From Rhodoferax sp. (GTDB taxonomy: Bacteria; Pseudomonadota; Gammaproteobacteria; Burkholderiales; Burkholderiaceae_C), in assembly GCF_025356155.1 (NCBI RefSeq), contig NZ_JANXUQ010000156.1, forward strand, positions 1 to 45,854: 45,854 nt of DNA, given 5' to 3'. A program made the position numbers and the translations under genes. Position 1 is the first letter of the stretch. Each line of letters starts with the position of its first letter. Below are positions 1-6,112 of the stretch, piece after piece. The notes beneath the pieces were generated by a model. The model worked only from the letters and a program-made list of their open reading frames with translations, had not been told where the DNA came from and searched no databases.

Positions 1-134
1 CCAGCTATGCGCAAAGAAGCATCGAAGCGAAACGCCCGGCTGTTGCGCATTGGTGTGCGCTGACCGGCTTCCCGCTCTCTTCGGCGTCTTGCTCGCGTCA
101 CACGTTTACGTATTGAAGTGCTGATGCCAGACAT
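1..134 (-). CDS. Possible start of a further cassette gene, cut by window edge
   Basis: An ATG lies 8 bases after the attC core GTTAAAG (143-149 on the - strand). The frame stays open for 44 codons to the window edge, and that distance is typical for cassette genes. The start is very basic: residues 9-19 include RKRVTRARRRR. I recognise no family. It could equally be chance open frame in high-GC DNA, so position after attC is the main support. Confidence 0.35.
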   Translation of the reverse strand, partial: MSGISTSIRKRVTRARRRREREAGQRTPMRNSRAFRFDASLRIA

Positions 135-142
135 TGAGGTGT

Positions 143-230
143 GCTTTAACGTTGGCGCTGCCCGGCACGCAACCCGTGCCGCGAAGCGGCAGCCTTCGGT
201 TGCGTGTCCGCGACGAGCAACCTGTTATGT
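143..230 (-). other. attC site of the brnTA cassette
   Basis: Read on the - strand it starts with ACATAAC (230-224) and ends with GTTAAAG (149-143). Inside is a long imperfect palindrome whose arms contain CGCAACC and GGTTGCG, with a GCCGC/GCGGC tip. The TAA stop of brnA (227-225) lies inside the first core box. The right-hand simple site, GCGCCAACGTTA, is shared with the other two attC sites of the array. Confidence 0.85.
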
Positions 231-533
231 TGCATTACGGCGAGGCAGATGCTTGCTGACGTATTGACGGAGCACACTGTCCATTCGTGCCTGCCACCCC
301 TCCCCCGTGGAGCGAAAGTACTCTACGACCTCTACGCTGTAGCGCACAGAAAGCAACAACTTCTTGTTCTCGGATTTTGGCCTGCCGCGAACGCTGCGAA
401 TCGGCACCAATGCATCTAGCTGCGCCTTCGTCATGGGCTTTGCATCTGGGTCTGCTTTGGCCGCCGCGACAATTATTGCGTTGTCCTTGACGGACGGCAT
501 CAGGATGACCCGCTTACTGAATGTTTTCGACAT
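225..533 (-). CDS. brnA: BrnA family antitoxin (cassette gene)
   Basis: This 102-residue protein matches the BrnA antitoxin pattern: a middle segment DPDAKPMTKAQLD (about residues 29-41), then RGRPK (49-53), and a C-terminal ribbon-helix-helix-like DNA-binding part ending EGWQARMDSVLRQYV. BrnA neutralises the BrnT ribonuclease by direct binding, and the BrnTA complex represses its own promoter; this is family knowledge. The gene overlaps brnT by 20 bases, so the two are translated together. Its stop codon sits inside attC, as in many cassettes. The pair is complete, and I see no lesion. Confidence 0.9.
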   Translation of the reverse strand: MSKTFSKRVILMPSVKDNAIIVAAAKADPDAKPMTKAQLDALVPIRSVRGRPKSENKKLLLSVRYSVEVVEYFRSTGEGWQARMDSVLRQYVSKHLPRRNAT

Positions 534-786
534 ACTTCTTTACCTCTCGTCGCTCGGCATGGCGCAGGCTGATGGTTCTGCGCACGTCACCACGGTCTAC
601 AAACGCCACGTAATACAAGGTGCTGCCCTCAGGAACCAGCCCAATCATTCGCAGCTCGTCGTACGAAAAACGTGGGTCAACCCAAACATACGCCTCATCC
701 CAGGCTAACCTTTCAGAGAACGAAAGAGACAAGCCGTGATTGGTCAAATTCAGTTTGTCTTTGTCAGGATCGAAGGTGAAACGCAC
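514..786 (-). CDS. brnT: BrnT family toxin, ribonuclease (cassette gene)
   Basis: The 90-residue protein has the BrnT layout. It opens with FTFDPDKDKLNLTNHGLSLS and has DEAYVWVDPRFS near residue 30. A central strand carries LYYVAFVDRGDVRRTISLR, and the end is HAERREVKKYVE. BrnT toxins fold like RelE and cleave RNA. The start codon is GTG at 786, chosen because the family begins at this point. A strong promoter ends only five bases upstream, so the message may have no leader. In an integron such a pair penalises loss of the cassette and stabilises its neighbours; that role is inference from known toxin-antitoxin cassettes. Confidence 0.9.
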   Translation of the reverse strand: MRFTFDPDKDKLNLTNHGLSLSFSERLAWDEAYVWVDPRFSYDELRMIGLVPEGSTLYYVAFVDRGDVRRTISLRHAERREVKKYVENIQ

Positions 787-791
787 AATTT

Positions 792-819
792 ATTGTAGCT
801 ACCAATATTCATATGTCAA
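792..819 (-). promoter_or_regulatory. Promoter of brnTA inside the cassette
   Basis: On the - strand TTGACA (819-814) is followed after 16 bases by TACAAT (797-792). That is a perfect -35 box and a 5/6 -10 box. The expected start of transcription falls at or next to the GTG start codon of brnT (786). The promoter lies inside the cassette, between attC 840-926 and the gene, so expression does not depend on an integron promoter. Confidence 0.75.
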
Positions 820-839
820 GCGCTACTTTGGCACGAGCA

Positions 840-926
840 ACATAACGTTGGAGGCCACCAGCACACAGCAAGTGCCGCGCAGCGGCAACCTGCTGCTGTG
901 TGTCTGATTGGGCCGACATGTTATGC
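840..926 (-). other. attC site of the second cassette
   Basis: On the - strand it begins GCATAAC (926-920) and ends GTTATGT (846-840). The inside is an imperfect palindrome with ACACAGCA and TGCTGTGT arms and a GCCGCTGCGCGGC tip. The TAA stop of the cassette gene (923-921) is inside the first box. The inner end carries CCAACGTTA, as in the other attC sites. Confidence 0.87.
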
Positions 927-1295
927 CGCATATGCTTCCGGGGAGAGCTTTGCCAAAGTAAACCAGAATGCAAGTGCAGAAGCTGCGCCAATGCCTGACA
1001 TTGAGACGATCGATCCAGGGTCTTGATTCAGAGACCAAGCGAAAGCAGCTCCAAAAGTCGCACCCGTAGCTGCTGCCGTCCACCATCGTGCAATACGCAT
1101 GCGGCGCAGCGCAGCAAATGCAGGAACCCCGGCAATGAAAGTAACCCAGAGCGCCCCAAAAAAACAAATCACAAGCCACGGCAAGCCCTCCCATGTAGGG
1201 GCGTCCTGATTCGAAAGGACCTCACGCAAGAAAATCAAGCTAGTGCAAGTGGTAGCGGCTGCGAGCAACGCATACAGCAGTGCCTTCAGCTTCAT
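921..1295 (-). CDS. Four-helix membrane protein of unknown function (cassette gene)
   Basis: The protein has 124 residues with about four hydrophobic segments (roughly 5-23, 38-60, 70-88, 97-114). A basic loop, LRRMRIARWW, lies between the second and third. AGGA sits eight bases before the ATG, a good ribosome site. The gene lies alone between two attC sites, and its stop codon is inside attC. I do not recognise the family. It is one of many small membrane proteins of unknown role found in environmental integron cassettes. Confidence 0.8.
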   Translation of the reverse strand: MKLKALLYALLAAATTCTSLIFLREVLSNQDAPTWEGLPWLVICFFGALWVTFIAGVPAFAALRRMRIARWWTAAATGATFGAAFAWSLNQDPGSIVSMSGIGAASALAFWFTLAKLSPEAYAA

Positions 1296-1314
1296 GGCGC
1301 GATCCTATAAAGCG

Positions 1315-1372
1315 GCATAACGTTGGCGCTCAGCCGACGCCGCAGGCGATCGGATGCAGCAACCAGTTAAAC
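1315..1372 (-). other. attC site of the first cassette
   Basis: On the - strand it runs from GTTTAAC (1372-1366) to GTTATGC (1321-1315), a compact 58 bp site. The inner end reads GCGCCAACGTTATGC, matching the other attC sites, and the inner arms form an imperfect palindrome around GATCGCC. It begins 18 bases after the stop codon of the first cassette gene. Confidence 0.85.
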
Positions 1373-1390
1373 CACAGTATTTGGATGTGT

Positions 1391-1765
1391 TCATTTTTTA
1401 CCGTTACTTTTGAGCGAAGAATGTATGACCGCAACTATCCATGCAAGGGCAAGAAGCGGGACAGGAATGAATAGGGGAGCAAACACCATACCAATACCTA
1501 TCGGATTGGCTCCACTTGACGAGGCAAGCTCCAGAAGGACGATCAAGACAAACAGATACGCGACAGTAAATAGAGCAAGCTTTGTCGGTAACCCTAAGTT
1601 GCCGCCAACGTTTGCCGTGGCGTTTTCGGTCGCCTCCCACGTTGCCCGCAACGATTCAATCTCTTTCCCACTCAGCCTCACGAGCGCTCCGCAAAGTTGA
1701 CACGAACTTTCTGCTGCAACGTTCGACGCCTCGCATACAAGACACCGCCAATCATGCTTCGGCAT
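1391..1765 (-). CDS. Zinc-finger membrane protein, RanBP2-type finger (first cassette gene)
   Basis: The protein has 124 residues. Residues 6-25 contain W6, C8, C11, N15, C22 and C25, spaced W-x-C-x2-C-x3-N-x6-C-x2-C. This spacing is the pattern of RanBP2-type zinc fingers. A linker of about 35 residues is followed by two hydrophobic segments (about 62-80 and 90-114) and a basic tail. A short membrane protein with a cytosolic metal-binding head is therefore likely, but its ligand and role are unknown. The ATG lies only six bases from the attI/attC junction, and no ribosome site is visible in that gap. Base composition is lower in GC than in the chromosomal genes to the right. Confidence 0.8.
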   Translation of the reverse strand: MPKHDWRCLVCEASNVAAESSCQLCGALVRLSGKEIESLRATWEATENATANVGGNLGLPTKLALFTVAYLFVLIVLLELASSSGANPIGIGMVFAPLFIPVPLLALAWIVAVIHSSLKSNGKK

Positions 1766-1771
1766 GTTGTG

Positions 1772-1929
1772 GTTTAACGTGATGTAGATGGGCGGATATC
1801 CTGGCGCAGGATATCCGACGGGATAAGCTGGAAAGCCACGCGGTGGCGACCCATCGAAACTACCCGCGACCCGCTTGACAACTTGCTCATCGGCGACAAT
1901 ATTGTTGTTTTATACATGGTTTTGACGCT
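1772..1929 (-). other. attI-like region with perfect hairpin
   Basis: The junction core on the - strand is GTTAAAC (1778-1772), where the first cassette begins. Between it and the integrase gene lie about 150 bases without a gene. They hold a perfect inverted repeat at 1793-1817, with ten-base arms CGGATATCCT and AGGATATCCG around GGCGC. Such a region would normally carry attI and the cassette promoter. I could not identify a convincing promoter that reads toward the cassettes. Confidence 0.6.
1875..1903 (+). promoter_or_regulatory. Candidate promoter of intI
   Basis: TTGACA (1875-1880) is followed after 17 bases by AATATT (1898-1903), a perfect -35 and a 4/6 -10 box. Transcription would start near 1910, about 20 bases before the ATG at 1930. 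I found no CTG-N10-CAG LexA box here, although many integrase promoters have one. Confidence 0.5.
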
Positions 1930-2763
1930 ATGAATCCATCGCCTATCTCCCCCAATCCAAGCGCCTGCTGGATCAGGTGCGCGAGGTGCTTCGTTACAAA
2001 CACTATAGCCTCAAAACCGAGCAGGCTTACCTCTACTGGATTCGCTTTTACGTGCGCTGGCATGGACGTGCCGGTGAAATGCGGCATCCGCGCGCCATGG
2101 GGGACACTGAAGCGACGCAGTTTCTGACAATGCTCGCCAACAAGCGGCGTGTTTCGGTGTCAACACACAAGCAGGCGCTCAGCGCGTTGCTATTTTTGTA
2201 TCGCCAGGTTTTGGCAATCGATTTGCCATGGCTGACTGAATTGGAGCGCCCCACCCGTGCGCGAGGCCAAGGGCGGCAAAGACCGCGTGGTGATGTTGCC
2301 GCATTCTTTACATGAGATGCTAAAAGCTCAGGTGATCCGCGCACGTGCTGTGTGGGTGCGTGACCGGGAGGTTGGCTACGCAGGTGTTGAAGTGCCCGAC
2401 GCTTTGGGTGTCAAATATCCGAACCTGGGGCAACGCTGGGGTTGGTTTTGGGTCTTCCCAGCACCCAAGCTCTCGGTTGATCCGCGTTCGCGCATCGAGC
2501 GGCGCCACCATCTATACGAAGAACGTTTGCAACGTGCCATCAAAATGTCCTGTGCCGTGGCGCAAATCGTGAAGCCCGTATCTGTCCACACCTTGCGCCA
2601 CTCATTCGCCACCCACCTGCTGCAGGCAGGCACCGACATCCGCACCGTACAAGAGCTGCTGGGCCACAGCGACGTAAGCACCACAATGATCTACACCCAT
2701 GGGCTCAAGGTAGCTGCTGGCGGCACTGGCAGCCCTCTGGATTCGTTATTGGTAAATGCCTAA
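1930..2763 (+). pseudogene. intI: Integron integrase intI, inactivated by internal deletion and frameshifts
   Basis: Three frames together spell an integron integrase. The N-terminal core-binding part (about 1959-2250) contains LLDQVREVLRYKHYS, WIRFYVRWHG and VSVSTHKQALSALL. The catalytic part (2255-2763) contains the integron-specific patch around [11 protein letters not shown] and RSRIERRHH, then [27 protein letters not shown] with the catalytic His, Arg and Tyr. Compared with IntI1 (337 residues), about 60 residues are missing between WLTELERP and VREAKGGKD. These include the first catalytic Arg in the MRIS region. The join near 2245-2258 also changes frame. In addition, the ATG at 1930 is one base out of frame with the body, possibly through loss of a base in the C run at 1949-1953. 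The protein cannot be active. Confidence 0.9.
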
Positions 2764-2771
2764 CCGCAGTC

Positions 2772-2827
2772 GCTATAAAAACCGTAGCTACACACGCAAT
2801 ACTGACGAGAGCTAGGGGCCAGTTTTA
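2772..2827 (+). repeat. Dispersed 50-bp repeat, copy A
   Basis: It starts with a short hairpin, GCTAT-N7-GTAGC, followed by GCAATACTGACGAGAGCTAG and GGCCAGTTTTA. It lies between the end of intI and the stop codon of the convergent binding-protein gene (2828-2830). It belongs to the seven-member family described for copy D. Confidence 0.75.
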
Positions 2828-3817
2828 TCAATCCACCTTAGCGCCCGCCGCCTTGACCACGCCCTGGTACTTGGCCATTTCGCTCTTCATGAACGCACCA
2901 AATTGCTCGGGCGTGCTGGGCACGGGTTCAGCCAACAGGCCGGCAAACCGGGTTTGCGCCTCGGGTGTGTTCAGCGCGGTCACAAAGGCTGTGTTAAGCC
3001 TGGCGATCACATCCTTGGGGGTGCCAGCCGGTGCCACCAGGCCCCACCAGGTGTCGATCGCAAAACCCTTTAGCGTGTCTGCCAAGGGTGGTACGTCGGG
3101 CAAGGCGGGCGAACGCGTCAACGTGGTCACGGCCAAGGCTTTGAGCTTGCCGGACTTGATGCCGGGCGCGGCGGTGGCCAGGTTGTCGAAATTGAAATCC
3201 ACCTGACCGCTGAGCAGGGCAAACTGCGCCGGGTTGCCGCCGTTGTACGGAATGTGCAGCGCGAAGATGCCCGCCTGCGCTTTGAACATCTCGCCCGCCA
3301 GATGGCCGGCGCTGCCATTGCCGCCGCTGCCGTAGTTCAGCTTGGCAGGGTTGGCCTTGGCATAGGCGATCAGGTCTTTGACGCTGTTGATGTTCAGGCG
3401 CTTGGCGGTCTCGGCGTTGACCACCAACACGTTGGGAACGCGCACCATCTGCGTGATGGGCGCAAAGTCGGTAGCTGCGTTGTACGGCATCTTGGCGTAG
3501 AGCCAAGGGTTCACAGCATGTGTGGCGGTGGCGGCAATGCCGATGGTTAGGCCATCTGGCGCGGCCTTGGCAACCGCATCGGCGCCGATGTTGCCACCCG
3601 CACCGGGCTTGTTGTCAATGATGACGGTGCCCAGGCTCTCCTTGACGCGCTCGGCCAATACCCGTGCGGTCACGTCAATGGGGCCGCCTGCGGCATAGGG
3701 CACGATCAGCCGAATCGGGCGGCTCTGCGCCCAGGCGCCATCAACAATTGAAAGGGTGGCGGCAGAAGCCACGGCCAACGTGGTGAGGCTTTTAAGTAGG
3801 GTTCTGCGGTAGGTCAT
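2828..3817 (-). CDS. Bug/TctC family periplasmic substrate-binding protein
   Basis: This 329-residue protein has a leader peptide (residues 1-30, with a twin arginine YRRTLLKS, ending GAWAQ). The Bug family body follows: RPIRLIVPYAAGGPIDVTAR, VIIDNKPGAGGNIGAD, the middle HIPYNGGNPAQFALLSGQVD, and the late PALPDVPPLADT. Bug proteins bind carboxylates and related small molecules in the periplasm. They serve tripartite tricarboxylate transporters or act as orphan sensors. No TctA/TctB membrane genes are in the window, so this is an orphan, as is common in Burkholderiales. It diverges from the ABC ATPase gene with under 40 bases between them. The ligand cannot be told from sequence. Confidence 0.92.
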   Translation of the reverse strand: MTYRRTLLKSLTTLAVASAATLSIVDGAWAQSRPIRLIVPYAAGGPIDVTARVLAERVKESLGTVIIDNKPGAGGNIGADAVAKAAPDGLTIGIAATATHAVNPWLYAKMPYNAATDFAPITQMVRVPNVLVVNAETAKRLNINSVKDLIAYAKANPAKLNYGSGGNGSAGHLAGEMFKAQAGIFALHIPYNGGNPAQFALLSGQVDFNFDNLATAAPGIKSGKLKALAVTTLTRSPALPDVPPLADTLKGFAIDTWWGLVAPAGTPKDVIARLNTAFVTALNTPEAQTRFAGLLAEPVPSTPEQFGAFMKSEMAKYQGVVKAAGAKVD

Positions 3818-3855
3818 GCGGCCATTGTGCCTCCACTATCATGGTGGACTTCACT

Positions 3856-4512
3856 ATGAACTTACAGATCCAAAGCTTAAGCAAATACTATGGCGACACG
3901 CCAGTCTTCGCCAACGTGTCATTGGACGTCGCGCCCGGCGAATTTGTCGCCATCGTTGGTGAGTCAGGCGTTGGCAAATCCACGCTGCTCAACTGCATGG
4001 CCGGGCTGGACAGCTGGGACAGCGGCACCGTGCTGCTGGACGGCGCCGACCTGGGCCAACTGAACGACGATGCACGCGCGCTGTTGCGTCGCAAGAAGGT
4101 CGGCTTTGTGTTCCAGGCATTTCACGTGCTGGGCCATCTGGACGTGGCGCAAAACGTGGCCTTGCCGCTCTTGCTACTGGGCACACCGGACGACGCACGC
4201 GTGCAGGCCATGCTGGAGGCCGTGGGCCTGCAGGGCATGGGTGGCCGCCTGCCCCAGCAGCTCAGCGGCGGCCAGTTGCAGCGCGTGGCCATTGCCCGCG
4301 CGCTGATCCACCGCCCCACGCTGTTGCTGGCCGATGAGCCCACGGGCAATCTGGACCCGGCCACGGCCAGCAAGGTGATGGAAGCCCTGGTGGCGCAAAC
4401 GCGTGCACATGGCACGTCGCTGGTGTTGGTCACACATTCCGAGGCGGCCACGGCGCGGGCTGACAGGGTGCTGCGCCTCAAAGTGGATGGCATTGCGCCA
4501 TCCAAGACCTGA
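3856..4512 (+). CDS. ABC transporter ATP-binding protein, LolD/MacB-type
   Basis: The 218-residue protein has Walker [10 protein letters not shown] near residue 34, the signature [15 protein letters not shown], Walker B LLLADEP followed by TGNLD, and an H-loop in LVTHS. These mark the LolD/MacB/FtsE type, which powers FtsX-fold permeases that act on envelope substrates. An upstream in-frame ATG at 3841 is possible. I prefer 3856 because GGTGG precedes it and family members start here. No permease is adjacent. The only FtsX-type permease in the window is at 26219-28849, and it has no ATPase next to it, so the two may form one transporter. That pairing is inference. Confidence 0.9.
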   Translation: MNLQIQSLSKYYGDTPVFANVSLDVAPGEFVAIVGESGVGKSTLLNCMAGLDSWDSGTVLLDGADLGQLNDDARALLRRKKVGFVFQAFHVLGHLDVAQNVALPLLLLGTPDDARVQAMLEAVGLQGMGGRLPQQLSGGQLQRVAIARALIHRPTLLLADEPTGNLDPATASKVMEALVAQTRAHGTSLVLVTHSEAATARADRVLRLKVDGIAPSKT

Positions 4513-4552
4513 ATCTGCGTTCTTTTTTTACATTCTGTTGCCGAATGGTCGG

Positions 4553-4580
4553 CTGCATTAGTCCATATGGACTATTGCAG
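4553..4580. promoter_or_regulatory. 28-bp palindrome upstream of the PEP-CTERM gene
   Basis: CTGCATTAGTCCAT is followed directly by ATGGACTATTGCAG, a 28-bp dyad with one mismatched pair and no spacer. It centres 68 bases upstream of the ATG at 4635 and has the form of an operator for a dimeric regulator. It cannot be a terminator of the ATPase gene, because it is AT-rich in the core and has no T run. Confidence 0.45.
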
Positions 4581-4634
4581 TGCAGCAACTGCCCACGGAC
4601 AATGAAATTCCAATATCTACTCCGACTATCTCCC

Positions 4635-5228
4635 ATGAACATCAAATCGCTCGTCATCGCTGCTGTTGCCGCTGTTGTGCTGTCATCCACCGCCAACGCG
4701 TCTTTCATCACTTTCACCGACCGCGCGCAATGGGAAATTGCTGTGGGCGGTACTTTTTCTGAAGAAACCTTCAGCTCCGCCAGCACCACAGGCTTTACGA
4801 TCGAGCAAATAGGCAGCGGCCATTCGACCGGTATCAGCGGCGGCGTGTACCACGACCGCACCGTGCTGGACACCAGCTATACCAACTACCACTTCAACTC
4901 GCTGGTCAACGCATTCGGCGCCAACTGGGATCTGAGACCTGGCAATGCTGGCCAAGGCTTGCAATTGTTTGCTGGCGGCCAATTGATCACACCGCAAATT
5001 GCCAACACCTACAACGGTGGTTTCTTCGGCCTGGTGTCCACCACCGCGTTTAACTTGGTATCGGTGCACAGCGGTAGTTACAGCGGCTCTGCTGAAACAC
5101 ACGATGTGGACAACGTGGTGTTCGCATCTGTATCCTCCGTGCCAGAACCAGAGTCGTATGCCCTGATGTTGGCCGGCCTGGGTTTGATGGGTGCCGTGGC
5201 ACGCCGTCGACAGGCCAAGCAAGCCTGA
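4635..5228 (+). CDS. PEP-CTERM sorted secreted protein
   Basis: The 197-residue protein has a signal peptide (MNIKSLVIAAVAAVVLSSTANA) and a beta-rich body with no recognised domain. Its C-terminal sorting tail starts with VPEPESYALMLAGLGLMG and ends in the basic cluster ARRRQAKQA. PEP-CTERM tails are cut by the exosortase (EpsH/XrtA). The proteins are delivered to the outside together with exopolysaccharide. No exosortase gene is in the window, so sorting must rely on a distant locus. The frame is open further upstream, but 4635 is the only start that gives a normal signal peptide. A palindromic candidate operator lies upstream. Confidence 0.88.
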   Translation: MNIKSLVIAAVAAVVLSSTANASFITFTDRAQWEIAVGGTFSEETFSSASTTGFTIEQIGSGHSTGISGGVYHDRTVLDTSYTNYHFNSLVNAFGANWDLRPGNAGQGLQLFAGGQLITPQIANTYNGGFFGLVSTTAFNLVSVHSGSYSGSAETHDVDNVVFASVSSVPEPESYALMLAGLGLMGAVARRRQAKQA

Positions 5229-5294
5229 TAGCGCACACATTTTTTGCGTCCTGCGCACGCCGCCCCGCCTACCGCCAGAATTGGGAAGAGCACC

Positions 5295-5957
5295 ATGCCG
5301 CTAACCCTCTACCACCACCCCCTGGCCTCCTTCTGCCACAAGGTTCTGGTGGCCCTGTACGAAAACGATATCGCGTTTGAAGCGCGCATCATCGACCTCG
5401 GTGCCGACAAAGACCGGGCCGAACTGGGCGCGCTGTGGCCGTTCTGCAAGTTTCCGGTGCTGCAAGACATTGAACGCCAGCGCAATATGCCAGAGTCATC
5501 CATCATCATCGAGTACCTGGACCAGTTCGCCGGGGTCAAGCACCGGCTGATCCCCGGCGACTTCAACGACGCGCTGCAGGTCCGCCTGTGGGACCGCATT
5601 TTTGACAGCTACGTGCACGCGCCCATGCAAGACATCGTGCTCGACAAGATACGCGGCACGAAGGGCGACACCAGCGCGTCCAGGGCCAGCATCCAGACGG
5701 CTTACGCGCTGATCGACAAACAGCTGGCAACACTGCCATGGGCTGCAGGGCACGCCTTCAGCATGGCCGATTGCGCCGCGGCACCGGCCCTGTTCTATGC
5801 CCACACGCTGGAAGCTTTTCCAGAACAGTACGTGCACCTGCGCGCCTACTTCGAGAAGCTGATGGACCGGCCATCGGTACAGCGCGTGCTGTCAGAAGCC
5901 AAACCCTATTTCTCCATGTACCCGTTCTACAGCGCCATTCCAGCGGGGTTTCTGTAA
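5295..5957 (+). CDS. Glutathione S-transferase family protein
   Basis: At 220 residues it has the usual GST length. The N-terminal thioredoxin-like domain starts MPLTLYHHPLASFCHKVLVALYE, with a Ser-x-Cys-His at the catalytic position. FPVLQD supplies the cis-proline, and ESSIIIEYLD is the glutathione-binding segment. An all-helical C-terminal domain includes DCAAAPALFYAH. The start at 5295 was chosen because GGAAGAG precedes it by five bases. It is probably a detoxification or conjugation enzyme. The substrate cannot be predicted, and the gene stands alone. Confidence 0.9.
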   Translation: MPLTLYHHPLASFCHKVLVALYENDIAFEARIIDLGADKDRAELGALWPFCKFPVLQDIERQRNMPESSIIIEYLDQFAGVKHRLIPGDFNDALQVRLWDRIFDSYVHAPMQDIVLDKIRGTKGDTSASRASIQTAYALIDKQLATLPWAAGHAFSMADCAAAPALFYAHTLEAFPEQYVHLRAYFEKLMDRPSVQRVLSEAKPYFSMYPFYSAIPAGFL

Positions 5958-6057
5958 CACCTTCGCCATAAACGCGCCGCGCGGCGCCAGGGGTAGTAAA
6001 ACCCTTACTTTAGGCAAATTTATACCCAATTTAGGTTACTTAGCCGAGTTTTTATAA

Positions 6058-6112
6058 GAAATCGGCCTCTAGCCCTCGCGAAATATGGATAGTACGCTAT
6101 ACAAAGCGTAGC
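6058..6112 (-). repeat. Dispersed 50-bp repeat, copy B, overlapping the end of the MocR gene
   Basis: On the - strand it reads GCTACGCTTTGTATAGC (hairpin arms GCTAC and GTATAGC), then a spacer, CATATTTCGCGAGGGCTAG, and AGGCCGATTT. The last codons and the TAG stop of the MocR gene (6097-6099) lie inside the hairpin. The 138 bases between this gene and the GST gene hold little else. Confidence 0.8.

Larger units (their letters stand above)
1..2763. mobile_element. Degenerate integron: broken intI, attI-like region, cassette array
   Basis: An integron-type tyrosine recombinase gene (1930-2763, +) faces away from a set of short genes that are all on the - strand. These genes are separated by imperfect palindromes whose ends fit attC core sites: RYYYAAC at one end, GTTRRRY at the other. 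Three attC sites are visible, and each follows the stop codon of a cassette gene or overlaps it. The layout intI - attI - cassettes in divergent orientation is the standard integron plan. The cassettes measure about 457, 475 and 696 bp, and a fourth is cut by the window edge. Since the integrase is broken, the array should be immobile unless an integrase elsewhere acts on it. The outer boundary lies outside the window. Confidence 0.88.

Noticed and set aside
204..708. Three + strand open frames across the brnTA cassette
   Set aside because: They run against the cassette direction and across attC. brnT and brnA on the - strand are recognisable.
1780..1930. LexA box or cassette promoter in the attI region
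   Set aside because: No CTG-N10-CAG pattern was found. Candidate -35/-10 pairs toward the cassettes match at too few positions to call.
4513..4634. Sigma-54 promoter for the PEP-CTERM gene
   Set aside because: PEP-CTERM genes can be under PrsR/sigma-54 control, but no TGGCAC-N5-TTGC pattern is present here.
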